The position numbers and the translations under genes were made by a program. A stretch of DNA of 32,282 nucleotides from an uncultured Clostridia bacterium. GTDB taxonomy: Bacteria > Bacillota > Clostridia > Oscillospirales > Ruminococcaceae. Positions 15,004-23,325 of the stretch are shown piece after piece (positions within the stretch are counted from its first letter, which is position 1; every line of letters starts with the position of its first letter). The notes beneath the pieces were generated by a model, which worked only from the letters and a program-made list of their open reading frames with translations, made no database searches and was not told the origin of the DNA. Location of the stretch: contig CAMWVP010000018.1 in the NCBI GenBank assembly GCA_947177735.1, positions 1 through 32,282 of the forward strand, in the 5' to 3' direction.

Positions 15004-16172
15004 TGGATAAAATACGACTTGGAATAATCGGCGTTGGCAATATGGGAAGCGGACATCTGCGCAATGTCGCAGAGGGAAAATGTCCTAATGTCGAGGTGAC
15101 CGCGGTCGCCGATATAAACCCCGAAAAGCTTGACAACGCCTTGAAGATCTGTCCCTCCGTCCGCTGCTTCGATAGCGCGGAGAAAATGCTCGACAGCGGA
15201 CTTGTCGACGCGGCGCTTATCGCCGTGCCGCATTACGATCACCCCGTTTATGCGATTGAATGTTTCAAGCGCGGTATTCACGTTCTGACCGAAAAGCCCG
15301 CGGGAGTGACTGCGCGCAGCGTTCGCGAGATGAATGAAGCGGCGGAGCGCTCGGGGGTTAAGTTCGCGATAATGTTCAATCAGCGTACCGATCCTCTTTA
15401 CCGCAGGGCGCGGGAGATAGTCAGCAGCGGCGCGCTCGGACAGACCAAGCGGCTTGTCTGGATAATTACCAACTGGTACCGCACTCAAAGCTATTATGAT
15501 TCGGGCAGCTGGCGCGCCACCTGGAACGGCGAGGGCGGTGGCGTGCTGTTAAATCAAGCGCCGCATAATCTCGACCTCTGGCAGTGGATATTCGGTATAC
15601 CCAAAAGAGTTCGCGCGTTCTGTGCCGAGGGAAAGTATCACAATATTCACGTCGAGGACGACGTAACTATCTACGGCGAATACGAAAACGGAGCGACCGC
15701 GGTGTTTATTTCGTCAACCGGCGAGGCGCCCGGAACGAACCGTCTGGAAATAACCGGCGATATGGGCAAGCTCGTTTTGGAGAACGAAAAGCTGAAATGG
15801 TGGCGACTTAAAACCTCCGAACGCGAATTTTGCTTCACCGAGAAAAACGGTTTTGCCTGGCCCGAATCCGATTATGAGGAATTTTCGGAGAAATCTCCCG
15901 AGGGGCATCCTATTATACTGGAAAACTTTGCCGAAGCGATACTCAACGGCGCGGAGCTTATCGCGGACGGTCGCGAGGGTCTGAACTCGCTTTCGATATC
16001 AAACGCGGCGTATCTGTCGTCATGGACAAACGATTGGGCGGAGCTGCCGACAGACGAGGAAATGTTTGAAGCATATCTGAAACGATTGTGCGAGCAAGAG
16101 ACCGCACGTAAAAGCGTCGTTTCCGAGAACAGCGAAGAAACGCTCAGCGAACGCTGGAAAGTGAGATGGTAA
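15003..16172 (+). CDS. Gfo/Idh/MocA-family NAD(P)-dependent oxidoreductase
   Basis: The 389-residue product has a Rossmann fold with GVGNMG (10-15), the EKPAG motif (Glu97, Lys98) and a His in NQAPHNLDLWQW (His188), the usual catalytic Lys/His arrangement. Such enzymes oxidise or reduce sugar or inositol hydroxyls at the C1-C4 positions. The ATG at 15003 overlaps the stop of the isomerase gene; an upstream in-frame ATG lies inside that gene and is rejected. Together with the isomerase it probably forms a sugar or inositol oxidation-isomerisation pair. Confidence 0.95.
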   Translation: MDKIRLGIIGVGNMGSGHLRNVAEGKCPNVEVTAVADINPEKLDNALKICPSVRCFDSAEKMLDSGLVDAALIAVPHYDHPVYAIECFKRGIHVLTEKPAGVTARSVREMNEAAERSGVKFAIMFNQRTDPLYRRAREIVSSGALGQTKRLVWIITNWYRTQSYYDSGSWRATWNGEGGGVLLNQAPHNLDLWQWIFGIPKRVRAFCAEGKYHNIHVEDDVTIYGEYENGATAVFISSTGEAPGTNRLEITGDMGKLVLENEKLKWWRLKTSEREFCFTEKNGFAWPESDYEEFSEKSPEGHPIILENFAEAILNGAELIADGREGLNSLSISNAAYLSSWTNDWAELPTDEEMFEAYLKRLCEQETARKSVVSENSEETLSERWKVRW

Positions 16173-16176
16173 GCGC

Positions 16177-17025
16177 GTGACTGCCTTTTTGATGATGCTC
16201 GCCGTGACTGCTTGCTATACGGTCACGTCGCTCAATGACAAATACGCGTCGTCAGGCGCGAAATTCGGCGGCTGCGAATTCACATTTCTGATGTGCTCGT
16301 CAATGACGGTATTTCTGACATTCAGCCTGCCGTTTCAGAAGATATATTTCACGCTGACGTGGCAGTCGTTTGCCGCCGTTTTGCTGATCGCCGTCTGTAA
16401 GCTGCTCGAGTTTTATATGAGCGTTCTCGTGCTGCGGCAATTATCCGCGTTCGAGCTGAAAGCATGGCTCGGGATAACGCTTTTCGCTTCGTATATTACC
16501 GACGTCATATACGGAGCGCCAATTAGCGTGCTGAAGCTGATGTGCATCGTTATTACGGTCGTTGGGCTTATACTTATCGTAAGATCGGGCGAAAAGAAAG
16601 AGATCGGCTACAAAAAGATCGTGCTGCCACTGGCGCTGTATCTCGCGGCGAAATACGGCTACGGATTAGTCATAAAGAGCTTTTCGGAATATGCCTCGCC
16701 GACTATGCAGCTTCTGCCCGCTCTGGCGCTTATATCGCTTGTACTGCTGCCCAAAGCCGCTCCGTGGAAATTCATTAAGAAAGAGCCAAAGGGCACCGTT
16801 ATCGTAGTACTGGCGCGTATTCCCAACACGATCGGAATGCTTATTGAAAACGCCGTTATTTCGATAAGTCTCGCGAGCTATTCCTTTATTCAACCCATGA
16901 TACTTGTATCGCTGTTCGTTATCGCTCTGATACGTCGGGAGCAGTATTCAAAGCTTAACCTTATCGGCGGCGTTATCTGCGTTTGCGGGGTAATACTGTT
17001 TCAAACCGTGGGTAACATATTGTAA
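16177..17025 (+). CDS. DMT-superfamily (EamA-like) transporter
   Basis: A 282-residue integral membrane protein with about ten hydrophobic helices arranged as two EamA-like halves. The start is GTG at 16177, four bases after the oxidoreductase stop; an ATG at 16192 is an alternative. Being third in the isomerase/oxidoreductase operon, it may import the substrate or export a product. The substrate is unknown. A terminator follows at 17160-17201. Confidence 0.88.
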   Translation: MTAFLMMLAVTACYTVTSLNDKYASSGAKFGGCEFTFLMCSSMTVFLTFSLPFQKIYFTLTWQSFAAVLLIAVCKLLEFYMSVLVLRQLSAFELKAWLGITLFASYITDVIYGAPISVLKLMCIVITVVGLILIVRSGEKKEIGYKKIVLPLALYLAAKYGYGLVIKSFSEYASPTMQLLPALALISLVLLPKAAPWKFIKKEPKGTVIVVLARIPNTIGMLIENAVISISLASYSFIQPMILVSLFVIALIRREQYSKLNLIGGVICVCGVILFQTVGNIL

Positions 17026-17159
17026 TATAAAAAGTTGTATGAAATCTGGTTAATAGATACGCAATAGTCAAGTTATTGATCTTACCAATCTGAAACTTGC
17101 CATTCGTGTAGCTATGAAGTGCGACCTAAAACAGCGGCAAATAATAATTCTCGATAAAA

Positions 17160-17201
17160 ATACTGCTCGGGTAAAACGGTTTGCCCAAGCAGTATTTTTT
17201 T
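17160..17201 (+). terminator. Terminator of the sugar operon
   Basis: A 16-nt arm starting ATACTGCT (17160) pairs, with a few mismatches, with the arm ending AGCAGTAT (17195). A run of T follows. It lies 134 bases past the transporter stop. Confidence 0.8.
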
Positions 17202-17234
17202 CGCCTAAATTATAATACTCAGATGCCGAACCGA

Positions 17235-17720
17235 TCAGCTCTCTCTTTTTGCGATTTCCGCGTCGTATTCTCTTTGGGTAATACTTCCGTCAAGCAGAAA
17301 ATCTTTCAATTCGGTATCCGTATATTGGTACAGTTTGTCAGTATCAACGGATTCCGATGAGTCGTCGGAAACGCTTTGAGATGAGGATATTTCCTCTACA
17401 CTGCCCACCGCGTTTGCGGACACATCCTCGGATAAGTACGTCTCGCTAAACTCGACCCTGTCAAAATTGCGCGAATTATTTGTCTGTGCAGCGTTCCGTT
17501 TCTCGTCAAAAGCTTCACGCGCCTTCGGATCATCCGGAGATCCGGCAACATACGAAACCTCGCCGCTGTGCTCGAATCTGTCATACTTGCGCGATTCATC
17601 CGCTTGTACAACAGCAGGCTCCTTTTCCATTACCTCCCGTGTTTTAGCGCCCTCCGAAGACTTCACGGATTGAATCGTCTTAGCCTGCATTGTACTTGCC
17701 GTGCCAATGTGTTCAATCAT
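17235..17720 (-). CDS. Acidic repeat protein with SHOCT-like C-terminus
   Basis: The ATG at 17720 is chosen because GGAG lies 8 bases upstream; a GTG at 17729 abuts that site. The 161-residue protein is hydrophilic and Ser/Asp/Glu-rich, without signal peptide or membrane segment. Two 40-residue tandem repeats (about 26-65 and 66-105) share K-x-R-E and SR(K/N)(Y/F)DR(F/V)E(H/F)S. The last 30 residues (TDTELKDFLLDGSITQREYDAEIAK) resemble a SHOCT domain, a short oligomerisation module. Function unknown. A copy of the MarR operator lies upstream (17810-17823), so MarR probably controls it. Confidence 0.75.
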   Translation of the reverse strand: MIEHIGTASTMQAKTIQSVKSSEGAKTREVMEKEPAVVQADESRKYDRFEHSGEVSYVAGSPDDPKAREAFDEKRNAAQTNNSRNFDRVEFSETYLSEDVSANAVGSVEEISSSQSVSDDSSESVDTDKLYQYTDTELKDFLLDGSITQREYDAEIAKRES

Positions 17721-17752
17721 ATATGACACTCCTTTCTAGAAATATATAGCAA

Positions 17753-17775
17753 GATCATTCGCTTATAGAATGATC
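17753..17775 (-). promoter_or_regulatory. 5' leader inverted repeat of the SHOCT-like gene
   Basis: GATCATTC (17753-17760) and GAATGATC (17768-17775) form a perfect 8-bp stem with a 7-nt loop, about 33 bases before the start codon on the minus strand. Confidence 0.5.
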
Positions 17776-17809
17776 AAATGCCCTTGTTTGCGATTGCTTC
17801 TCTAAAAAG

Positions 17810-17823
17810 AGTAGCAGGCTACA
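17810..17823 (-). promoter_or_regulatory. MarR operator copy upstream of the SHOCT-like gene
   Basis: Read on the minus strand the site is TGTAGCCTGCTACT. It differs in one end base from the perfect palindrome TGTAGCCTGCTACA in the marR promoter 512 bases away. A TATAAA-like -10 lies directly upstream on the same strand. Confidence 0.65.
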
Positions 17824-17829
17824 CTTTAT

Positions 17830-17860
17830 TTTATAAATAAAGCAGTCTTAAAAGACCGCC
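17830..17860 (-). terminator. Terminator after marR
   Basis: GCAGTCTT (17842-17849) pairs with AAGACCGC (17852-17859) with one mismatch. On the minus strand the stem is followed by TTTATTTATAAA. Confidence 0.6.
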
Positions 17861-17880
17861 TTATATGAGAGTTGTAAACA

Positions 17881-18297
17881 CTAAATATTTTCGCAAAAAA
17901 TGTTGATTATACGGCGAAATTCGGCAAGCTCCTCTTCGGAAAGCCCCTTCGTAAGCCTTTCTTCCATTTGCCTTTTCCCAACGCTCATAGCGTCTACTGT
18001 ATTTAGAGCTTTATCGGTCGCGCAAACGATTTTGTTGCGCCGATCTTTCTGATCCGTATGGCAGGAAACAAATCCGTTTTTCTCAAGCCGAGAGATAATT
18101 CCGACAACCGTTGGGTGAGAAACCTGCAAGTGATCTTCGATCTCCTTTTGCGTAGCACTGCCGCTTTGACTATATAAAAAGCCTATAACCAAAGTCTGCG
18201 AAAAGGTAATCCCCTGTTCTTTCAATAAAACGTCCACCGAAATCTTGATCTTATCCGCAAGCCTTTTGATAAGCAGTCCTATATCCCTTTCTTCCAT
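17881..18297 (-). CDS. MarR-family transcriptional regulator
   Basis: The 138-residue protein has the MarR winged helix: recognition region TQKEIEDHLQVSHPTVVGIISRLEKNGF followed by the wing with DQKDRRNK (about residues 46-90), flanked by the dimerisation helices. The ATG at 18297 is preceded by GGGAGG; the in-frame ATG seven codons earlier lies upstream of that site and is rejected. Its promoter carries a perfect 14-bp palindrome directly after the -10, so it probably represses itself. The same motif occurs before the next gene. The ligand is unknown. Confidence 0.93.
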   Translation of the reverse strand: MEERDIGLLIKRLADKIKISVDVLLKEQGITFSQTLVIGFLYSQSGSATQKEIEDHLQVSHPTVVGIISRLEKNGFVSCHTDQKDRRNKIVCATDKALNTVDAMSVGKRQMEERLTKGLSEEELAEFRRIINIFCENI

Positions 18298-18321
18298 ACG
18301 GTTCCTCCCAGGAGACATATC

Positions 18322-18364
18322 TGTAGCCTGCTACAATTATAGCATATTATTTGCGAAATGTCAA
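18322..18364 (-). promoter_or_regulatory. marR promoter with overlapping operator
   Basis: Minus strand TTGACA (18364-18359), 17-bp spacer, TATAAT (18341-18336): a perfect consensus. The palindrome TGTAGC-CT-GCTACA (18322-18335) begins at the next base, covering the transcription start, which is the classic position for autorepression. Confidence 0.85.
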
Positions 18365-18491
18365 TACTTTTGGAGAAATTTTCATCTTCCGGCAAACCGA
18401 AATAATTGACGGAATTACATTTCATCTGCGTCCGAACACCTTATATTTTATGTTATAGTACGATTATTCATTTTTTTGTCACAAAAGTGCA

Positions 18492-18520
18492 TTGATTTGC
18501 AGCTTCGGAAGTTGTATAAT
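18492..18520 (+). promoter_or_regulatory. Promoter of the lipoprotein esterase
   Basis: TTGATT (18492-18497), 17 bp, TATAAT (18515-18520). It lies after the more distant in-frame ATG at 18476, confirming the start at 18554. Confidence 0.75.
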
Positions 18521-18553
18521 TATAATAAAAGCATGACAAGGAGATATGATATT

Positions 18554-19573
18554 ATGAAGAACATCACAAAAACGGCGCTTTTATGCGCGGCGATGTTATC
18601 ATTAACGGCGTGCTCACCCGCCGATCCCGACGTTTCGGAGCCCGACAGCAGTGCAGTTTCCGACAGCAGTGTCGTTCCCAACAGCAGTGCCGAAACCTCG
18701 GAAGCCTCATCAGAAACGTCCACGGTCGAAACGCAAGAGGAGGAATCATATATGGAAAAGTACAAGGACATCATAACCGAGCTTGCGCCCAAGGAGATCG
18801 TTGGAAAGCGCGAGGGCGTGACCTATCCCGAATTTCAGCGGTTGACCTATTATTCGAGCACCGCCGAGCGTGACACGCCCGTAAACGTGCTCCTTCCCGC
18901 GGACTATTCCGAGGACAGGGAATATCCCGTGCTGTATATCCTCCACGGATATTATGACAACGAGGGTTGGATGGCGAGGGATATCGTCGGCGTAAGCGCG
19001 ATGCTTAACAATCTCTGCGCGGACGGCGACGCCGAGGAGATGATAGTTGTGCTTCCGTATATCTATTGCAGCAAGGATATGCCGTACTGCACGGGAATGG
19101 ACTTGCAGAATTCGCTGAACTATGACAATTTCATAAACGATCTGATGACCGACCTGATGCCGTTTATCGAGAGCAGCTTTTCAGTGGCGAAGGGCCGCGA
19201 AAACACCGCGATAACGGGCTTCTCTATGGGCGGGCGCGAGTCGCTGTTTATAGGGCTCTCACGTCCCGATGTGTTTGGGTATATAGGCGCCGCCTGCCCC
19301 GCGCCGGGGCTCACTCCCGTGCCCGGTTCGGCAGCGCACCCCGGACAGTTACAGGATCACGAGATGGTATTCGAGGACAACGCGCCTTATGTACTGCTGA
19401 TAAGCGCCTCAAAGAGCGACGGAGTTGTCGGCTTATACCCGTCAAATTACCGCGACAATTTCGATCTGAACGGCGTGGAAAACCTTTGGCATCAAATGCA
19501 GTCTACGGGTCACGACCACACAAGCGTCACGCCTCACCTGTACAACTTTATGAGGCTTATATTCAAGAAATAG
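18554..19573 (+). CDS. Secreted lipoprotein esterase (alpha/beta hydrolase, esterase D / feruloyl esterase-like)
   Basis: The start at 18554 has AAGGAGAT upstream and lies downstream of the promoter. The signal peptide ends in lipobox LTAC (Cys20), followed by a Ser/Glu-rich linker with three near-repeats of (D/N)SS (about 21-65). The hydrolase domain has an oxyanion-loop HGYYDNEGW (131-139), nucleophile Ser224 in GFSMGG and a His-rich end (His320 and His322), with an Asp such as Asp289 as the possible acid. Homologues deacylate plant cell-wall polysaccharides or other carbohydrate esters outside the cell. Substrate not determined. Confidence 0.92.
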   Translation: MKNITKTALLCAAMLSLTACSPADPDVSEPDSSAVSDSSVVPNSSAETSEASSETSTVETQEEESYMEKYKDIITELAPKEIVGKREGVTYPEFQRLTYYSSTAERDTPVNVLLPADYSEDREYPVLYILHGYYDNEGWMARDIVGVSAMLNNLCADGDAEEMIVVLPYIYCSKDMPYCTGMDLQNSLNYDNFINDLMTDLMPFIESSFSVAKGRENTAITGFSMGGRESLFIGLSRPDVFGYIGAACPAPGLTPVPGSAAHPGQLQDHEMVFEDNAPYVLLISASKSDGVVGLYPSNYRDNFDLNGVENLWHQMQSTGHDHTSVTPHLYNFMRLIFKK

Positions 19574-19594
19574 CGACACGTTATACGTAAAAAA

Positions 19595-19646
19595 AAAGCG
19601 CTTCCTCTCGGAGCTGCCTTGCCGGCTCTCCGAGAGGAAGTGCTTT
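19595..19646. terminator. Strong bidirectional terminator
   Basis: A 19-nt near-perfect stem (19595-19613 with 19628-19646) separates convergent genes. The A-run before it becomes a T-run for the minus strand, so it ends the Ter-type operon, and it can also end the esterase transcript. Confidence 0.85.
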
Positions 19647-19703
19647 ATCGTATTTTACAAGATTTTTAAAGCGTGACTTCGGTATTGCCGCTTATATCTT
19701 TCG

Positions 19704-20885
19704 TTACGCTTTCATTCTCTTCTTATAGTCTGCCTTGATCTGCTCGAGCGCCACGGCGTCCTGCTTGCGCTTTTCGCGAGCCTGATCCTGGATAGCCTGA
19801 ACCTCGTCGATACCGTCGACGATTGTCTGCCAGGTCTGCTGGAGTGTCTCTACCTTAATGGAGGAGTTCGCCGCCATACCCGCTACCATCTTGGACTGGT
19901 TGACGGTGTTCTGAGCGTTCTTGATAAGCATCTCGTTGGTTTTTTCGTCCAATGCCGCGAGGGAGTCGGCCTGTATCTTCTGGCGCTTTAGCATAATAGC
20001 CTGCGCGAGAGACTGCTTGAACACGGGCATTGTGATGATGAACGCGGAGTTTATCTTGCGCACGAGGTTAAGGTTGGAGTACTCCATCGTTTTCAGCATA
20101 GGCACGGTCTGGAGCGCAACGTTCTCGGCGATCTTCAGATCCATAACGCGCTGATCGAGTATCTCGCGCATCTGCTGCAAATTCGACAGATCCATACGGA
20201 TAGTGCCGTCGTCGGGATTAGCCTCGACCTTAGCCTTGTATTCCTCAATGAACTGATCCAGCTCCTTGACGCCCTGCTCGCCCGCCATTATATACTTCAC
20301 GAGCTGCTGATAGTAGCCGAGGTTCGCCTCGTACATATTGCCGAGCTTGGCGTTTGCCTGATCGATCTCGGTCTCGTACTGCTTGAGCTGAACGTAGATC
20401 TTGTCGATCTCCTTGCCCATGGTGTCATACTTGTTGAGTATCTTGTCGAGCTTCTTTTTGAGGTTGCCGAAGAATCCCGGCTTTTCGTCCTCAAGCTCCT
20501 TGATATCGAACTGATCCATTATCGCCGCGAGGTTTTTGAGCATTACGCCTGTGTCGTTGATCTGCTGGATGCTCATGGAGTTGAGCACCTGATCGGAAGC
20601 CTGCGAGATCTGATCGGCAGCCTCAGCGCCGAACTTAACGATCGTCGAGCTGTCGTTGACGTTGATGGTGGAGACGAGCTGATCTATCTCCTTGCTCGAG
20701 GCGAGCTGCTGCTTGATCTCGTCTGTCTTTACAACGATGTTGAAGTTCTTCGCTTCCTCGATCTTAGCGTCGAGAATAGCGGGAGCGGCAGTAGGCGTCG
20801 CGGTAGTGACGGTGGTTGCCGTGGCTTCAATTTCGGGGCTTGCCTGCTGAGCGGCAGCCGCGCCGGGTGTGAATTGTAATCCCAT
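19704..20885 (-). CDS. telA: TelA/KlaA-family toxic anion resistance protein
   Basis: The 393-residue protein is almost wholly alpha-helical with long coiled coils, no signal peptide and no membrane segment. An Ala/Thr/Pro-rich N-terminus (1-40) precedes the TelA domain, with typical helical stretches such as KKLDKILNKYDTM, LNLVRKINSAFIITMPVFKQ and NEMLIKNAQNTVNQSK. Family members are linked to tellurite and cell-wall-agent resistance in Bacillota (the Bacillus YceH type) by an unknown mechanism. It is the last gene of the operon, 61 bases after the YceG-like gene. Confidence 0.93.
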   Translation of the reverse strand: MGLQFTPGAAAAQQASPEIEATATTVTTATPTAAPAILDAKIEEAKNFNIVVKTDEIKQQLASSKEIDQLVSTINVNDSSTIVKFGAEAADQISQASDQVLNSMSIQQINDTGVMLKNLAAIMDQFDIKELEDEKPGFFGNLKKKLDKILNKYDTMGKEIDKIYVQLKQYETEIDQANAKLGNMYEANLGYYQQLVKYIMAGEQGVKELDQFIEEYKAKVEANPDDGTIRMDLSNLQQMREILDQRVMDLKIAENVALQTVPMLKTMEYSNLNLVRKINSAFIITMPVFKQSLAQAIMLKRQKIQADSLAALDEKTNEMLIKNAQNTVNQSKMVAGMAANSSIKVETLQQTWQTIVDGIDEVQAIQDQAREKRKQDAVALEQIKADYKKRMKA

Positions 20886-20946
20886 TTTCTAATCCTTTCT
20901 TGCAGCCGGTGCTGCTGTAATAGACTTCTCCGGTTCCCGAAGAGGT

Positions 20947-23118
20947 CTAATGTTTTCCGAACAGCTTTCCGAAAAAACCGCCGCTCTTCTCCTCGGAGGG
21001 TATCTTAAACTTCGGAACCTCCATGTCATATAAAAATTGATTCATTATATGCTCTTCAAACGCGTCCGGCGAGACGTAGGTCTCCAGGTTTTTATAGCCC
21101 GTCGGCGTGTAGATAAGGATATCATAGCCTATCAGATTGCACAGCACAAGCTGTATGCATTCCCAGACCGTAAACGTATCCTCAACCGCGTCGATATATA
21201 TAAGCTTCGGTATCGCCCGCGTGAAGTCAAATTTCTGTACTGTCTGCAGGAAAGCCTTGGTGACGATGTTCATTCCGTGGTAGAGTATCCTGCACATCAG
21301 CTCGTCCCCCTGCAGCTTCAGAAATCCGCACGAGGCTGTCTCCTGGAGCTTATAGAACATCATATCCTGAATCCTGTCGGGCAGATAGCTGAACTTGTTG
21401 AGCGTGCTCGCCTTGAGCTTTTCGACGTCGTACTGCCCGTTGCGGTAGAACTGACGGTAAACTCCCATATCCGGCTCGGGCTCCTCGGGGTTTTTCCCCT
21501 TGACGATGAGGGTCGTGTCTGGGGTGAGCCGTTGACGTATATCCTCCCAGTAGTTGTTGAGGTTGCCGTCCTCGACGCCGCTTATCTTGGCGAAGATATT
21601 CGGCACCGAGACGAGATTTCCCGCCGTTGTAAAGCCCGTCCGAAACCGCGCCTCCTGCTTCCACAGTATCGCGATCTCCTCAAACGTGGTCTTTAGCGTC
21701 ACCGATTGGCTGTTCGGGAACTGAAAGCTCCTGTAAATTCCCGTATCGCCGCCGTACAGCATCGTATCAAGATCGCGCTCGGCGGAATACGCCACCGTCG
21801 CGACCTTCATCTTTATTGACTTGTTCGGATAGCTTCCGCTCTCCTTGCTTTGCGGCAGCTCAAATATCTGCATTCTGCCGCCTAAGTTCTTGTCGATGAC
21901 GAGCGCGGAGTTCTTCTTGTCGGGTGAGATGTACACGGTATCGAAGCCGCACCGCGACATAAAATTGAGAAAGTACATCTCCGACTGCGATATATCTCCG
22001 TAGTAGAGTATCACGGGGATATCCTCATACCGCACGGCGTACTTGCGCGCCTGCGTGCAGCGGTAAAGCCATGTTATCAGCTTATTGCCGTAATTGAGCA
22101 CGACCGTCTGATTTCCCGTGTTCAGCTCGCCCAACAGCTCGGTGAGCGTTCTCCGCGCGAGCGCCGTCCGCGTAGGGTCGCCGCTCAGCGATATCGACAT
22201 CGCAAGCGCCTCTATCATCTCGGCGGTGCTTGTCCTCGGCACGCTGCCGAGCGCCCTTACCTCGTCCGCGTTCGGGTTTTCCAGAGGCTTTTCTATGAAG
22301 ATGAGCTGCTTTTTCAGCCCCGCGAAGCTCTCCTTGAACTTGACGAGCATATTCGTGTACACGGTCTCCTCGTCAAAGCCGATAAGCGCCGCCGAATAGA
22401 CGGGTATCTCGCCGTCCTCGGTAAATACGCCGCCGTTTCCGACAACGCGCGAGCGCCTGTCCTTGAGAATATCCTCGAACATACCCGCCGCCGACGTATC
22501 GAGCCGCTTTACGAGACCGCTCACGCGTTCGCACTCGGCTCTCATCTCGGCGCGCTTTGCCTCTTGAGAGAGGTCAATCTTAGAGAAATCTATCTGCAGC
22601 GGCGCGGTATTTCTGCCGCCCTTTATCGTCACATCGTCCTTGTACGGGAACTTTGAGAAATCCGTGTCCAGCCCGTAGCTCACGACCGTCACCTTAACGC
22701 CCGCCGCCGCGAGCATATACAGAAAATACAACTCGCGGAGAGCCGCCGAGCCAATATACAGCACTGCGGACGGTCTCACGCTCAGATACTTTATCAGCCA
22801 GCACAGCACCACAAAGTAAGTATTCTTTTTATTCGCCCCGCATTCCGCGACCGCCTGCGACATGATCTCGGCGAGCTTCGCACTGTCGCACGGGATATTC
22901 ACCTTATGCAGGAACATATCAAGACCGCGTTTGATATCCGCCGCGCTTTCAAAGCTTGAAGCGGTGAACTCCGCTGCCTTTGATATTTCATCGGTAGTCG
23001 CGAGCGGCAGCTTTTCCTTAAAGAACAGCCCGTTCTGACGCGTCGCCGCAAACTGCCCGATCAAGAAGCTCCGAAAACCGTCGGGGTCGTCATACCCGAC
23101 ATATCTCGTAAACTCCAC
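20947..23118 (-). CDS. YceG-like Ter-operon protein
   Basis: A 723-residue soluble protein, longer than Bacillus YceG (about 540). I recognise it mainly from context and overall character: an alpha/beta protein without signal peptide, sitting directly before telA. That position and style match the YceG family, which comparative genomics associates with a Ter biosynthetic module. Hydrophobic stretches such as SAALRELYFLYMLAAAGVKV suggest a Rossmann-like core near residues 120-150. The start is GTG with GGGGGA at 7 bases. The C-terminus ends in a Gly/Phe-rich tail (GGFFGKLFGKH). Enzymatic activity is unknown. Confidence 0.75.
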   Translation of the reverse strand: MEFTRYVGYDDPDGFRSFLIGQFAATRQNGLFFKEKLPLATTDEISKAAEFTASSFESAADIKRGLDMFLHKVNIPCDSAKLAEIMSQAVAECGANKKNTYFVVLCWLIKYLSVRPSAVLYIGSAALRELYFLYMLAAAGVKVTVVSYGLDTDFSKFPYKDDVTIKGGRNTAPLQIDFSKIDLSQEAKRAEMRAECERVSGLVKRLDTSAAGMFEDILKDRRSRVVGNGGVFTEDGEIPVYSAALIGFDEETVYTNMLVKFKESFAGLKKQLIFIEKPLENPNADEVRALGSVPRTSTAEMIEALAMSISLSGDPTRTALARRTLTELLGELNTGNQTVVLNYGNKLITWLYRCTQARKYAVRYEDIPVILYYGDISQSEMYFLNFMSRCGFDTVYISPDKKNSALVIDKNLGGRMQIFELPQSKESGSYPNKSIKMKVATVAYSAERDLDTMLYGGDTGIYRSFQFPNSQSVTLKTTFEEIAILWKQEARFRTGFTTAGNLVSVPNIFAKISGVEDGNLNNYWEDIRQRLTPDTTLIVKGKNPEEPEPDMGVYRQFYRNGQYDVEKLKASTLNKFSYLPDRIQDMMFYKLQETASCGFLKLQGDELMCRILYHGMNIVTKAFLQTVQKFDFTRAIPKLIYIDAVEDTFTVWECIQLVLCNLIGYDILIYTPTGYKNLETYVSPDAFEEHIMNQFLYDMEVPKFKIPSEEKSGGFFGKLFGKH

Positions 23119-23137
23119 AGTTTGTTCCCCCTTAATA

Positions 23138-23299
23138 AGAGCTTGTGTTCATAGGATTTGTGCGTGGATTTTTGAGCAAATTCAGCCGAGAACAAGGAAA
23201 AATTCCGCAGGCTTGCTGACGCAAGTCAAGGAATTTTGACGCAGTTATCAGCTGAATTTGCCAAAAAGACGCGTGCAATATCCTATGAATACATGCTCT
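23138..23299. repeat. Nested palindromic element inside the Ter-type operon
   Basis: The ends AGAGC (23138) and GCTCT (23299) begin arms of about 60 nt that match with scattered mismatches; GCAAATTCAGC and its complement GCTGAATTTGC are exact. Inside lie further stems: AAAATTCC with GGAATTTT, and CTTGC with GCAAG. At 162 nt with inverted ends and no coding capacity it resembles a MITE or a structured RNA element. It separates the TerD-fusion gene from the YceG-like gene. Confidence 0.7.
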
Positions 23300-23325
23300 A
23301 AATGAATTTGTGCGTATATTTGCGC

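Noticed and set aside
18476-18553. Longer start for the esterase
   Set aside because: It would put 26 hydrophilic residues before a clear lipoprotein signal peptide and lies upstream of the promoter.
18652-18710. Repeated GACAGCAGTG units as a possible tandem-repeat locus
   Set aside because: They encode the low-complexity Ser-rich lipoprotein linker; three imperfect units do not make a distinct repeat element.
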